DNA of 64,000 nt from Globodera rostochiensis (Eukaryota; Nematoda; Chromadorea; Rhabditida; Heteroderidae): NCBI GenBank assembly GCA_018350325.1, contig JAEVLN010000012.1, positions 951,991-1,015,990 of the forward strand. Reading direction: 5' to 3'. The notes beneath the pieces are model-generated. The model was given only the letters and a program-made list of their open reading frames with translations, was not told the origin of the DNA and made no database searches. This document shows, in pieces, positions 29,401 through 42,300 of this stretch. Position 1 is the stretch's first letter; each line of letters begins with the position of its first letter. Made by a program: the position numbers and the translations under genes.

Positions 29401-31178
29401 ATATTTTTTTTTACAAATTTTTCCCGTCCCGCACACCTGGTGGAATTGGGCGTGGAACTGGAACAGGCGCCTGTTCATCTCCTGCAACCTGTACTCCAGG
29501 AAGGGCGGCTGCGGAATTGTGGGCGGAAACATCAGAAATGGGCCCGGCGGTTGCCGAGGAAAACCGCCCGGGGGGAACATGGCGGCCGCAGCGGCGGCGG
29601 CGGCCACCGCTGCCGCCCCGGGCGGCGGCGGTGGCATTGGCAATGTTTGATGGGTTGGTGGTGGTGCTGCTACAGACATTTGCGGATGATGGGACGGCAC
29701 GTGGGCAGGCCCCGCGGGGCCACCGCTGCCCGGCGGTGCAGCACCAGCAGCCGCCGCCATCGCGTTGTGGTGGGCGGACGGCGGAAGCGGTACGCCGCCC
29801 TGTTGCTGTTGCTGGACGAGTGCCGGGAGCGAATGGTGGTGCATGGACGCCATCATCTGCTGTGCGCAGTGTTTAAATCAAAAAGATGCAGCAAAAAATC
29901 GGCGGGTGGATGCCAAAAAAAAATGCCGAAAATTGTTTTTTTTTGTTGATGGAAAATTTTTCTTTTAAAAATTAAAAATCCAAAATTATTTATATATCTC
30001 CGCAAAATCTTTGCCATTTGTTTCGAGGATTTTTTATATTTTGTTGCCCTTCCCAAACAATTTGGAGCAGTACCTGATGCTGTTGTGGGTCCGGCTCCTG
30101 TTGGTACTGTCCCGGCCCCACCATATGCGGGCCCATGCCGGCCGTGCCCGGCTGCTGCTGCTGCATCATCATCTGCTGTTGTTGTTGCTGTTGTTGATGG
30201 TGCGTCATGGGCGCACCACCGAACATTGGTGGCCCAAAATTAGGACCCATTGGCGGAGGAGCAGCGCCGGGATGGCCTTGTTGGTAGAAGAACTCGGGGG
30301 GAGGACCCTGAAACAGTAACGTTCAACATGGCACCTTTTTCAAGCAGTTCACCCTCCAAAACCGTTAAAATTCTTGATAAAAATTTCCTAAAGAAACCCA
30401 AAAAGGGACATTTTCAGGCAGTTCTGCGTCAAAAATGCAATTTTTTAATTAGTACAAATCAATTCCCTGTCAAATCAGCAATTTATCGGCCGCCCAAAAT
30501 TCCCATTCTCATAAAATGCCCAAAAAATGGGCCAAAAATGCCATTTTCACCTGAGGTACGCCCTGCGGTGGATGTTGTCCGTATGGCGGTGCCATGCCGG
30601 ACGGACCGCCACCGTCGTCCATCATCATTGGGGGCGGTGGGCCTGGGCCTACGCTGCATGGCGTGCCGTTGGACAGTCCGGCACCGCCTCCGCCCATGTG
30701 ATGGTGGTGGTGCGGATGCATGCCGAGCATGGCGCCGCCGTCCATGCCACCGGCCGACGGATGGCAACCCGCAATGCCGGGCGCCGAGTTCAGCTCCAGC
30801 TTAAGGCCACTGCCTGTTGAAATTTTTAAAGAAAAATTATGGGAGGCATAGGAAAAATGGAAATTTGTGAAATTCGATTCGATAACCTTTTTCTAACAAT
30901 AAGCTCACAATTCCGGTTAAATATGGTTGAAAAATAGCTAAGGAGATTTTTAAAATATTCTAATGACACAAAAAAAAACCCACCAAAAATTTGGTTCAAT
31001 TTTCAGAAAAAAAAAAAAACAACAAAAAAACGACGCTACCGGGCGGATGCTCTCCGGTTGGTGTGCTACAAATTGAGGACGGCTCGCGCTTCTTGCGCAC
31101 GCGCGGCTGTTTGACAGGCGCGCCGCCGGCGGTTGTTGCCGCCCCGTCGCCGTCTGCCGTGTTTTTTCGGCGTGGCAT
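26440..31178 (-). CDS. ldb-1: LIM-domain-binding protein (LDB/NLI/CLIM family)
   Basis: Nuclear adaptor that dimerises and bridges LIM-homeodomain and LMO proteins in transcription complexes. The start (31178) gives MPRRKNTADGDG. Exons in order: 30545-30812, 30074-30310 (Q- and M-rich), 29436-29856 (P/A/H-rich, then FLEYRLQEMNRRLFQFH), 29138-29275 (WWEAFAQEFFDEGARMSIT), 28832-29052 (IPRFYRSLFDHGVTQLHYV), 28370-28495 (CRLYIEFAPF...YRIRHWFLDI), 28000-28139 (MRELKMMQILQPMKPIMDR), 27637-27860, 27024-27352 (basic KQQKPKRQRARK, likely NLS), 26660-26950 and 26440-26608. The LIM-interaction domain is complete: VDEPTMMGCTYGEQDERQIS...RVENSAF. Poly-Q, poly-A, poly-H and poly-G runs make it more repetitive than vertebrate LDB1. 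The dimerisation domain is split over five exons. Confidence 0.92.
28570..28745. repeat. 21/24-bp minisatellite in an ldb-1 intron
   Basis: Eight units of CTCAACTCCATGGATTCCAT, some with an extra CTC. Unit lengths are 21 or 24, so both strands stay open: MESMELR on the minus strand, LHGFHSQ on the plus strand. It lies between two ldb-1 dimerisation-domain exons. Confidence 0.92.
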
Positions 31179-34100
31179 TTTTTTGTTTTTGTTTTCAATC
31201 GATTTGTATAAATTAATCGATTGGCTGATCAGCGTTTTGTAAGCCTAAGCCTAATTGTTGTTGTGGCGACACCTTCTGCTGCTGCTGCTGTTGATGATGA
31301 TGATGGGCTGGAAAATGGCGCTGATCAGCAGCGACCGAATAATCATCGCTTTTGTTGAGGCTTCACAATATGCTCTTTTCTGCTGTCTGATGGTGTCGAT
31401 TTTTTCTAAAAAAAAAAATTTTTAAAAAATTTTAAGTGATCGAAATCGATGAGTAACAAGTAAGTACATGCCTAGAGAAGATCAACCAGTACAAAGCAAA
31501 AGAACACAAAAAACAACAACAAAAAAATGTCTCATTTATAGGTTTTGCGTTTCCTTTCAAATTTTTCGGTTGTTCCATTTTCTTTATATGTTTTTATTCG
31601 CAACAAAAAAAAATTGTGACCACAAATATTTACGCATCAACCAAATTACCAATTTTTGTAGGTACACGTCAAGAAAACGGCACAAAAAAAAACAGAGAGA
31701 GATCCTAAAAAAACCGGATCATCAACATCATCATCGTCAAATCATCGCGCCAGAGCCATCATCAATTCATAAATGAACGACACGACGAGGACGACAACAC
31801 AAAGAAGAAGAAGAAGAAGACGATTTTTGATGAAGGTGGAGGAGGGAGTGAAATGAAGTCGGGAAAATCGGTCGATAAATGGTAAAAAGACAAAGAAAAA
31901 AAACTAGGAATATAGGGGGAGATGCGGCAGCGGCAGCGGCGGGGGGGGGGGGGGAGAGCGCGGGAATGAATGCGGATGATGGGGGGAAAAAGGGGGGGGG
32001 GGGAAAAGGGGAGGGGGGATCAGTGCAAGAAAACACAACACTTTTCGTCGCGCCGCTTTCTCCACGCCATCATCTCTCTCAAAACATCCAACTCCCCCAG
32101 CAGCCAACCCAATCAGTCAAACGACAAAAAAAATGGGGGGGGGGGGGAATTTTTTTCGCGCTGCCCGTGCCCGCTGGTCGTGGACAACCGACGAGGAAAT
32201 TGAGGGGGGGGGGGGCTAGAGATGGATGATGATGATGATGTTGATATGACTAATCATCCAATCTCTCCTCTTCCATCATCCCCACCCACCAATCCATCAA
32301 CATCATCATCACCGGAGGGGAGCAGAGGAGGCAACCGAGCGGCGGGCACAGGGCTCGGCGCTCTCATCCTTGCGCCTCGGGGGGCTTTCCCCACCCCCCC
32401 CCCCCACCTTTCCACGATGGTCGAAAAAATTCCCACAACAGCGCCGGCGGCAAAGCTGTGCGGCAGGCACCACAGTCGCGCGCGCGCGCGAGCGAGTGAA
32501 TATGGAGCGCGTGCATGCGCGCACAATGGAACGGGCGGGGGGCGCGCGAGGCGGGGGGAAGGAAGGAAGCTGCTGCACACGGACAGAGCCCTTGGGGGGT
32601 CGTCGGTGTCGTCGTAGTCATAAGAGCACAGGGAGGAGGGTGGGGGGAGGAGGCCGCCGATCGCTTGCCACGTCGATCGATGTCCCATCATATATTGGAA
32701 TGGAAGAGGGGAGAGGGCAGCAGCGGGAGGAGGGAAAGGAAAGGTTCTCCAGCAGTTCAATCGGACGTTTGATGATAGCCCCCCCCCCTTCTCCCGCCAC
32801 CCCACCACACTCTCCTCATTCCTCCATCATCCAACCCCGCGCAACCCATAAAAAGAGTTGTTGTTGGAGAGAGTTGGGGATGGGGGGGGGAAGAGTTTGC
32901 TTGGGCTAGGCGGGAGGGGGGGGGGAAGCGATCGACCCCGCCTAGAAAGGGGGGGGAGAGCAGCAACAAGCCTGGCGGGGACGAGACGGGGGTGGGCAGA
33001 GACGGAGAGGAGGGGGCGGGGGGGGGGGATGATGAGATGAAGCAAAGACGGCAGAGATTAGGGAGGGGGCAGGGATGGGACGGATGAATTCGTCTTGACT
33101 GCGAAATACGAGGCGGAGGCGGAGGCGGCGGGGGACCCGCCCCCAGGAGCAGCAGCAGTACAGGAAGAAGAAGATGACGAGAGGCAGGGGGGAAGGAGTA
33201 CAAACGAACTATTACTGCCCCATCTTCACAATTGCGCTGGATATGTTTGTGTGTATGCCCCACATGTGTATAAATATATTCCCTGTCTCTCTCCCCCACC
33301 TTTTTCTCTCCCCGTGCTTTTCGTTCTCTCCAATGTTTTCTCATTTCTCGCTGCTGCTGCTGCTGCTGGGCCAAATTTTCGCGTCTGTGTGTGAACGCAC
33401 ACACACACGGCCCCGCAGGGGACAAGCGCGCGCGCGGTCGGATGCTGCTCGCGCGCGCTTGGTCGCTGTCCAAAACCGCACGCCTCCCCGTCGGCGGACG
33501 ACCACTGCTGGTGGACGGACGGACGGACGAGCCAATGCGAGAGAACCAGTGAGTGGAGAGAGAAAGAAAGGAAACGATTGATCGATATCAGACGCATTTT
33601 GCTTTTGGCTCTCCTCTTCACTTTTGGTTGGCAATATGCCCACAGCGCGGTGACAAAAGATCTACTAAATGTTTGCGGTGGTGAAAAGCCGAAAAGTGAA
33701 GTGTGTGGGTGGGCGCTACGTCAAAGTACCGACATTGAGTTTCCTGGTTATTAATTAATTACATACATAAATTGTATGATGAGGTCATCGGAACAGAATT
33801 CAATTTTTGAACAGTGACGAAAAGTCTCGGCACCCTAAAAAGGTTTCAATTTTTTTTATTAAATTAAAAATCTACTTGGGCGAAGGCGGCTGATAAGTTT
33901 AGGATTAAAAAATCCAAAAAAACGACTGAAGCATTTTTGTTTGTTCGGTTTGGCTTCTCCTCACCTCTAGATCGATTTTACAAACCGAACTATTACTGAT
34001 CCGTCCCGGACCCTGGGATTCAACAGGCATGGGCATGAATTATTTTATCGGCATTTCGTAGACAAACCATATACATACAAATCTTCAACAGCACAGTAAA

Positions 34101-34231
34101 TGAAATGACAAAAGAAATAGAAGGTCTTAACAATTATTTAGTGCGAATTATTTATAAATCGGTCAATTTCGCATTGTTTTACGCTCAGACATCCGTTCCG
34201 CTACAGCCAGTCTTCTTCCATTCGACGGCTT
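31179..34231. other. Upstream region of ldb-1; G-rich and purine-rich, no gene seen
   Basis: Contains many poly-G runs (31939, 31991, 32137, 32206, 32880, 33018), a CGCGCGCGCG run at 32476-32490 and a CTGCTGCTGCTGCTG run at 33350. Long open frames on both strands follow from base composition. No conserved protein is recognised. The ldb-1 promoter is probably here. Confidence 0.5.
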
Positions 34232-35469
34232 TCATTTGTGTGGGCTGCTGGCGGACAGAAACGGCCTAAAAACAAAATAAAAATAACACAAAAAAACAAC
34301 AATTTTTATCCTCAAATTACCCAATGTCCGCATCGCCAAATTCAATGCGAATCAACGGCTTAAACTCGTCATTTGCTGCTGTCATCCATTCCTTATATTG
34401 TAGGGCAGTAAGACTAATTGGGCCTCGCAGCAACACAACGCCCGTGTCGAGCATCGGATTTTTACTGTTAGTTTGTTGTGACATTTGCTCCATGGTTAGC
34501 TCATTCTCCGCATGGAATCGTTCACTGTAAGAAAACGGAGCACGCACACCGATGACGAAGTTGACAGGCATGATCGCCTCGTTGAAAGTCTTAAAAAAAA
34601 TTCGTAGACCGGAGGGTAAAAATGATCAGCTGAAGAAACCCACGGACCTGGACCAAGCGCCTCGACATTTGATGCCATTCCGGTTTCCACTTGACGAGTT
34701 TGAGGAACAACGCGCAGCCGTCCGTGCGAGGCGTGTGAAGCCATGCAAATAGATCCCGGCCACCAGGCAATTGCTCGTCGACGTCATCTTCCGGCGATTG
34801 GGGGTACATTTGTGTGTAGATTCTCAGCAGATTGACACAGTCGAAGAGCACGGTTGGCGAGACGTATTTGTGCATCATAGCAAAGTCGCTTTTCTTCATG
34901 TCCAACAGCGCGTTGATGCCATTCTGCAGCAGAGGCCAAATGTACTGCGCCATGACGCGCCAACTGTTGTGTTCTGTGACTTCGATGGACAGTTTCAGGG
35001 CAATGTTCGAACTGAAGAGGCGTCGAATGATGCACAGAAAAGTGACGACATTGTGGTCGATGTACCTGAAGAAGGGATTCTGTTGAAAAAAAACAAATTT
35101 GAATTCCAAAGCAAACTGACCGAATGGTGAGCGAGTTGATGCCAATTATGCTGTCAGGAAGCGGTGTGCTGGCGAGCGGCAACAATTTGAAGTCGGCGTC
35201 GTCTGTTGGAATGCAAATTTCTGCGCCATTGCCATTGGCTGCTCGTCCAATTTGAAGCTTCTCGATGGGCCATTTGCGCTGCGTCAGCTGAACGTCCACC
35301 AGAGAATTGAAGCGGGCATTGATCAGCGCGAATTTGGTCCCAACTTCGGCACGCTCAAGCCACATCAAGGCGTCCAGCCAAACTTTGTCGCTGACATTGC
35401 TAAAATAAAAAATGTTTTTGGAATTAAACGGACGAATAAACAAACTCACAGTTCGGTTGCCGCCTCCAT
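34232..35469 (-). CDS. F-box-like nematode family protein, copy A
   Basis: Five-exon gene of about 339 codons, starting MEAATEL. The N-terminal part (VWLDALMWLERAEVGTKFAL...INARFNSLVD) reads like a degenerate F-box, followed by a longer domain shared with copies B and C (IDHNVVTFLCIIRRLF, FAWLHTPRTDGCALFLKL, PVNFVIGVRAPFSY). As I recall, this family is greatly expanded in cyst nematodes. Function is unknown; an F-box would suggest a substrate receptor of an SCF ubiquitin ligase, but that is inference. It differs from copy B by only a few residues (for example DEQLPGG versus DEPLPGG, ELTMEQ versus ELTQEQ). No signal peptide is seen. Both copies are intact. Confidence 0.82.
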
Positions 35470-35525
35470 TGCGTCCGTGTCGAATGAATTGGGAAATTGT
35501 TTGAAAACTGAAATCGCATCGTTTT

Positions 35526-35634
35526 TATTGTCGCGTGGGAGGAAATGTCGCGTGGGATGAAATGTCGCGTGGAGGAAATGTCGCGTGGGATGAAATGTCG
35601 CGTGGGATGAAGTGTCGCGTGGATGAAATGTCGG
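35526..35634. repeat. 17-bp minisatellite, left copy
   Basis: Six to seven units of GTCGCGTGGGATGAAAT and close variants just upstream of copy A. The right arm has the reverse-complement array at 42862-42966 with a different unit order. Confidence 0.9.
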
Positions 35635-35815
35635 CGCCCCAAAAGTTCTTGCGTGATTTTTTAAATTTGGTATTTTGAAAAAACGAAATTAGAATTTCGA
35701 ACCCACAATATAATTTGAGCGTTGTTTCGTTGTCTTCACTTTTAACAAATACTTAAGAAATTTGCTTTCACACCCATCTTTTCACTGGGCCGGGACTGAT
35801 TCAATCCGTTTCGCA

Positions 35816-35851
35816 ATGTTCCCCGATGAACCGCAAAGTCAATTCACAGTT
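35816..35851 (+). pseudogene. Truncated copy of NEK-like kinase first exon
   Basis: Reads MFPDEPQSQFTV, against MFPDEPHSQFTM at the start of the kinase on the minus strand at 42675. After that the match stops and T-rich DNA follows. This marks the duplication breakpoint and suggests the right arm, next to the full kinase, is the original. Confidence 0.88.
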
Positions 35852-35853
35852 TC

Positions 35854-36655
35854 ATTTTTTTTTAACAAATTAATTTCTAGTCTCACATAAATAAAGCATT
35901 CTTTTTCGTCAGTATTCACTTCATTGATCTCTCCGTTCACTATTTTTGTACATATGCGGTCCCAAAACCGGTAATAGTTAAGTCGTTCCTCCCATTTTTC
36001 AAAAAAAAAAAATCTCAGAAACCATAAGGGATCAGTTGTCTTTTTATTCTTTTTTCGTTTGGCAACTTGTTTAAATTATAGCGTATTTTTGATTTAACTT
36101 TCACATTTTTTACCGATTTCGTTTTGAGTTTTGACAGAGGACAAAACGGGGAAATTTGCGTCCACAAAAATTGCGACCGCATCAATCATTTACAGCTCCA
36201 CCAAAAAGCAATTGCAGCGGCGAAAAACATCGTCCGTGTCGTCATCGACGGGCGTGAAATGTAAAATTTGCGAACGAGAAATTCCAACTAGCGGCGCGTT
36301 GCGGACGGTTCTTGACGAAATGGTGCCCATTTTTCAAATTTAGGAGGCAATTAAACTTGAATTTTGAGTTTATGGGCTAGGCCAAGGCCTCAAAACTAAT
36401 TAAAATCCCCCACATTTTGCTAGACGCTGCAATTTTATCATTTTTTGTCAAAAAATTAACTCCAGTTATTTTGTTCTATATTCTTGCATTAAAATCAGGT
36501 TCAACTTCAGGAATCCTGGAAATCTGGATTTTAATTCTGACAAATCCCGATTATTGTCTTACTTTCAAAGCCTTTGCCATGGTCCGTGTTTTTCAAAATC
36601 TCGCGATTCGTTTTATTGTCATATTAAAGTTTGCTTTTAGATTCGACTACTTTTG
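35854..36655. other. Upstream of the transporter; first exon not resolved
   Basis: Contains an open stretch at 36131-36260 ending at a good donor (GTAAAATT), but its three phases do not join cleanly to the transporter exon at 36641. It may include the true N-terminus or a 5' UTR exon. No other feature is seen. Confidence 0.35.
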
Positions 36656-38637
36656 ATGGTGGCGCTTTACTATCCTCTGTCAGTTGGTCTTACTTTTTAC
36701 CAGAAATGGTTCATCAAAGTAAGCGATTTGATTTTTTTTTTAAATTTAAAGTTGTTTTGCACTTTTTTTTTGTCTTCTCGGCTAAGGGGTGCAACTTTAA
36801 CCCGTCGTTGTTTTTTTTTTGTTGGGAAAGAAACATTTTTCAGAGTAAAAAAACGGCGTACAGCGCGAATCTTAGTTAGCAAAAATTCGACCGATTTGTT
36901 CAATTCCGGGTTTGGGTGGTCACCCAATGAACTGGGAGCTTTGTTTTTTTCCTTTTTTGTTAGGACATTTAAAACACAAAAAAAAAGTTTTACCAAATGT
37001 TCCGTTCAGCACTATCGCCTGCCTTTGCTGATTGTGGCCGGCCATTACGTCACCAAACTTTTGTTGGCCACCACAATTCGGTCCGTGGTCGAATGGGCCC
37101 AAAAAAATCGGCGCGTGCGTGTTCCGTTGCAGGAACAGTTCCGTTGGCTTATGCCCATCGGATTTTGCGCCTCTTTGGACATCGGACTGTCCAATTGGTT
37201 GGTGGGCTTGGGGGTGGGGGGGGGGGTCTGGCATTAAATTTTTCACAAAATTATCTCCCCCCCCCCATTCCCAGGTCCTTGGAGTATGTGACCATTTCGC
37301 TGTACACAATGGCCAAGTCCAGTTCCATTCTCTTCATTGTTGCCTTTTCATTGCTGCTCAGGTAGGGCTTTTACATTTTTTTTGCATGGAAATTGGGGGT
37401 TTTGTTTCTGATTTTTGATATTTGGATTATTTTAAATCACACAATATATAGAAAGGTGTTCCTCTTTAGTCGGGGACAGATTTTATCAATAATTCTTGCG
37501 TTTAAAATTGAATTAAAAATTTTTTTGAGATTGGAGCGTTGGCGTGCGAGTTTGGGAACGTCCGCAATTCTGATCGCTTTTGGCCTCTTTCTGTTCACAT
37601 GGCGGTCAACGCAGCTGGACATGTGGGGTTAGTACGGGACAAAGTTCTGCCATTTTATTTTTCATAATTTTGTTGCTTTAGGCCTGTTACTGGTTGAGCT
37701 GGCCGCACTGTGCACCGGCATTCGATGGACCATCTCGCAGTTGATCATGCAGGGCGAAGAGTGTGCCACACCAATTCGGCATCCACTTGACATTGTCAGT
37801 GCGTTTTGGGGGGGAGGGGGTTGTTTGGTGTTGGCAAGGCTTTAAATGACGTTTTTTCCCCCCAAATTGATCGCAGATGATCGCGGTTCAGCCCTGGATG
37901 CTTGTTGCAATTGTGCCCATCGTCGTCGTTGTGGAGGGTCCCGAGCTAACACTTCAAACGGTCACTTCCTTCTACGGCGCCCACCAACCGGGCCTCGTCC
38001 TGTTGCTCATTCTCTTTGGCGGCGTGTTGGCATTTCTGATGGAATTTGCTGAGTGAATGAACGAACACACATTTTGTGCAAATTTTTCATTTCCAAATTC
38101 TTGAAAAGGTACCTTCTGCTTGTGAACACTTCTGGCATTACATTGTCCATTCTCGGCATTGTGAAGGTGAGTAATTTTGTAAGTGTACCGATTTGACAAT
38201 ATGACTTCAAATTTGCTGTCGGGAAAATTTTCGAAATTCTTAACATTTTTTGAAGCAAATTCTAACACAAAGTCCCCCCCCCCTTTGTTCAGGAAGGCAT
38301 CAGTCTGTTGTTGGCCCACTATTTGCACAACGACCATCTGTCCACCGTGAACATTGCGGGGCTGGCACTGTGCGTGCTCGGCATGGTGCTGCACTCGGTG
38401 CGTAAGGCGCAGCATCGGCACTTCGGCTCGGTGGGCGGCGGCCATGTGCCGCCCCCGTCCATTTGTTCGTCCTGCGCATCGTCCGCCAGCGCTGTCGGCT
38501 CATCCAACGACACATTGGCGTCCGTGGGCCGCAAATGTTCATCAATATGCGCCACATCAGCAACGCAAATGATGCGCACAACAACGCCGGAGGAGCAACG
38601 ACGGAAGCTGCTTCCACCCGAACAGACCATTGTTTGA
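36656..38637 (+). CDS. Solute carrier SLC35C2-like (drug/metabolite transporter, nucleotide-sugar/TPT family)
   Basis: Multi-pass membrane transporter of the Golgi/ERGIC type. In mammals SLC35C2 modulates GDP-fucose supply and Notch fucosylation; carrying that over is inference. Exons join in phase: VALYYPLSVGLTFYQKWFIK (to 36719), HYRLPLLIVAGHYVTKLL... (about 37005-37195, CASLDIGLSNW), SLEYVTISLYTMAKSSSILF (37275-37361), LERWRASLGTSAILIAF (about 37511-37625), the exon GLLLVELAALCTGIRWT (37681-37796), MIAVQPWMLVAIVPIVVVVE (37877-38054), YLLLVNTSGITLSILGIVK (38109-38166) and the last exon to 38637 (EGISLLLAHYLHNDHLSTVN). About ten hydrophobic segments are seen. The tail is Ser- and His-rich. 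The ATG at 36656 is minimal: the exon opens at 36641 after TTTTAG, so upstream codons may exist. Confidence 0.85.
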
Positions 38638-39395
38638 TGAGACGACGGTGTTGATGAAAATGGACTGAGTCTGTAGTGGGCAAGCCCAAAAAAATTTACC
38701 ATTTTTCTGATTAATTTTTTGATTTTGAAAGTTGCGCCCGTTCATCCCTGACAGAAAAACTCCAAATTTCTTTCAAATCATTACATTTTTTGGCATAGAA
38801 TAGAGGGGTTCTTGGCAAGGGTTTGCCCCCTCCCCCCGTATTTATGGATTTAATTGTAGTTTGATATGGTCATTCATTCTGCACCTTCGTCACATTTTCT
38901 GCCTCCTTCCTTCCTTTCCTATCCCTTCACATTCATTCATTCGGCAATGGGTTTCTTCATTTGCAATGTCCAATTTGTGATTATAACACATCTGATGATT
39001 TAAGTTGAACCATTTTTTCTTTCATGTAGTCGTGTTTATTTGATATTCTGTATTTTATTTATTCCTATTTTCACTTCTTTTGTTTTTTGTACATTTATCT
39101 GTCGGGCAGTTCGGGACACCACATTCCTCTAAACGTACTTGACTGTTGTTTGTTTTCCTTTCTTTCTTTAAAATAATCTGTTATTTTGGGGTCCGATTTG
39201 TGTCTAATAAAAACATTTATTTCCGGTTATACAAAACATTGTTTGGTTTGTTTGTTGACGTTAGATGAGAAGAGAGGGCAAAAATAGGGCTTGAAATTTT
39301 GGAAATTAGCGAAAATACAATCAAAAAAAAAACAATTAGAACGATAGAAGAAACAATCTTTGGTGTGGGGGCAAATTGTGCGGTGATGGTCGTGA
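38638..39395. other. Convergent 3' flanks
   Basis: Space between the transporter stop and the kinase stop on the opposite strand. T-rich, with AATAAA-type signals near 39204 that could serve the transporter. Nothing else seen. Confidence 0.5.
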
Positions 39396-42300
39396 TTAGC
39401 ATTGTTCAATCAAAGCGATCACCTCCGGCGCTGATGGTCGCGCGTCCTCTGACGCTGTCAACAGCTTTTTGATCAGACCGATCAGTTTGGATGGCGAGTC
39501 AAGCGGATACGTGATGATACCCTGAAAAAGTGGGGGGAGATGCAAAGAAAGCCAAATTGTTTTTGGGTGAATTCGAAAGTTTCACAAAATTAAAAAAAAA
39601 TAGTCAGTCAACAAACACTGCAGATTTTGTGGAAGACAGCCAGCTCCTGACAGCCGGGGAAGGCTTTTTTCCGCACCACCAACTCATAGACAATGCATCC
39701 CAGGGACCAAATGTCGCACTGACAAATGAGAACAACAGAAATAAACGCTTTTGTTTAAAACCTAGGGTTTGAGTGGGATCGGGACTTTTGTGAAAAACCG
39801 GGACTAAATTAGTCCCGGTGAACAAACCGGGACTACTGGACAAAAAAAACGTTTTGGAAAAAACGGGGACTAAATTTCAGTCCAAGAAAAGACATATCAG
39901 TACTGGTCCCGGTCCCGCTCAACCCAATTTAAAACTATGCGGGAGAAAGTGCGCGTTAAATTGGGGGCGAATTCGTATTAGAGGCCCGGACGCGCGATTG
40001 GATCCGGCAATTCCGATCCGTGAATCGCGGAAGATTCAGTCCGGAGAGTCCCGATATGTCGGACATTTTCAAAAATCCGGGCTCAAATCACACGAACCAA
40101 AGAAAATCGAAATTTGCCGCCCACAACTTTTACCCCCCCCCCCCCCCACTGACTTTGAAGTCGTATTCACGACCCTCCAGTATCTCGGGCGCCATGTAGT
40201 TGATGGTGCCAGCCTCGCCGAAGCGTCCCTTGGCCCTTTGCCCCTGCGGCAGTTTGATCGCAATGCCAAAGTCGCACAGCTTCGCCGTCTTCATGTCCGC
40301 GCTCAGCAACACATTCCTCGGCTTTATCTGAAACAAAACACACCTTTTTTTATGCACCCAAGAAATCTTGATGTTACCCGAACGAAATAAAAACTCTCAG
40401 GAATTGACAATGGTTTTTTGATCACGAAAACATAAAAATCTCAAAAAAGGAAGGCTCGACACCAAAAAAAAAAAAACTTTCTGCTGAAGGTGACCGCCGG
40501 AAAGCGTCTTCCTCTACAAGTAGTGTTCGGTAAATTCAGGTTTTCGGTAAACAAACAAAAACTTTTTCGGTCGGAATACCGGTCCGTTATTTCGGTGAAA
40601 TACCATGAATGACTACTTTTAGCTAGGGTTGGACGGGAGCGGACTTTTGGAAAAACCGGGACCGTGACTAAATTTGGTCTCGGTCAAAAAAAAAACGGGA
40701 CTACTTGATAAAACAAGAAAAAAATGCTTAGCCCGGGACCATTATAAGGGGATTTTAAAGGAATTTTGAAAAACCAGGACTAAAATTTAAGTACCAAAAT
40801 GGAAAAAGTTGACCATTTTCAAGTACTGGTCCCGGTCCCGTCCCCGTCCAACCCTAATTTTAGCCCATTGGCTTAGATTCACAAAGTGTACAACAAAAAA
40901 AAAACTCTTACGTCTCGGTGGATGATACGCAGCTGATGAATGTGCGTTAAAGCGGCTGTCATATGGGCGGTAAGATTGAGAATTTCCATGTCATCGATCG
41001 GCTTCTCCTCGTGCCTCTGGCAAATGAAAAAAATCTTTAAAAATGATGCTTTGAAGGTGGGCAAACAGATCGGATCAACGAGTTCTTTTTGATCCACAAT
41101 ATTTTTGTTGCGATTATCCCCTAACAAATTCAAAAATGCAACGTCCTGGACCTGGACAAAAAGATTTTATTTATTGGGCTTTTACTTCGGAAAAAATTTC
41201 TTTTAATATTTATGATTTTCTTAGAAATTTTTTAGTGTTTTTTTTGTAACATTTAATATATAGTACCGGACCTGGATTTTGGTCCATGAAATCAGTCAGG
41301 TCCAGGCAACTTCCCTAAAATCCAGGTCCATGAATTTCCAAAACGTCTGTATAAAAAAGGAGAAAGGGTACTACTACTGCTAGGAAATGTCCCATCGCAT
41401 TTCGAATTTTCAGTGTAACCTCTAATTTAAAATCCGTCCCACCAAATTAGAAACATCGGGAGTCCAACAAATATAAATTATTCATCAAAAATTGGGGACA
41501 TTTTAAAGTTTAAAAAAAAAATTTATTTTTTTTGAGACCCAAAATTTTGCGCGTCCACAACTCACTTTGATGTGTTCATGCAAATTGCCCCCAGCCATGT
41601 GCTCCAGCACAATGTAAATGCTCCGATGACTCAAATAACTTTCGAATGTGCACACAACATTCTGAAAAAAATGAACACTTTTTAGTTGGCAAACCATCTT
41701 TTTAAACAAAATACGCATCGGAAATGGCAAAAAAAGCGAATTTAGGCACAAAATCCGAAGACAGAATTAAGCAAAAAATTGTGAATATGAGATAAAAATT
41801 TGGGCACTTCTTTAGACTAGGGGTTGAAGATTTTCACGCTATAGGGGTCGCAAATTTTGAGGGAAAAACATTTTGTGATGAAAAACCAAAAGGGTACCCC
41901 CTATGGTTTGGTGACCCTTTCGTCTAGCCGTGGTCTAAAGAAATGCCAAAATTTGGATTAAACGTAAAAGTGCCAATTTTGTAATTTTTTACTACTTAAA
42001 GCCTGCACCGAGACAAGACTTTTCTCGGAGTTTAAAACTGTCTCTCTATTCCCGGGGAAAAAAATGTCGCTTCTTACCTCGTGTGAAATTTGACTGTGGA
42101 GCCGTGCTTCATCTGAAATTGACGATTCAATCAAATAATTAGAAGAAAGAATGGGCTAAACAATCGACGCTATTTTTCGCCATAAATGCCCGGTGTTCAA
42201 ATCTGCTAGTGCTCTCTCTCTCTCTCTACTAATTAGAGGACAGCTTTGGGTAATTATGTATTTAGATGGTATTTCGGGAAAATTTAATAAATTTGGGGGT

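Larger units (their letters stand above)
33875..35853. repeat. Left arm of 2-kb inverted duplication
   Basis: Reverse complement of 42633-44672 with few differences. It carries an F-box-like gene, its flanks, a minisatellite and the first codons of the NEK-like kinase. Homology fades at both ends: at 35853 inside the copied kinase exon and near 33875 in AT-rich DNA. Confidence 0.93.

Noticed and set aside
31767..33621. Many long frames on both strands upstream of ldb-1
   Set aside because: Pro/Ser or Gly/Arg-rich translations of poly-G and CGCG DNA; frames overlap on both strands with no conserved motif.
34784..35449. Single long frame of 221 codons through F-box-like copy A
   Set aside because: After the exon it reads through an intron into a shifted frame; the spliced model restores the family sequence.
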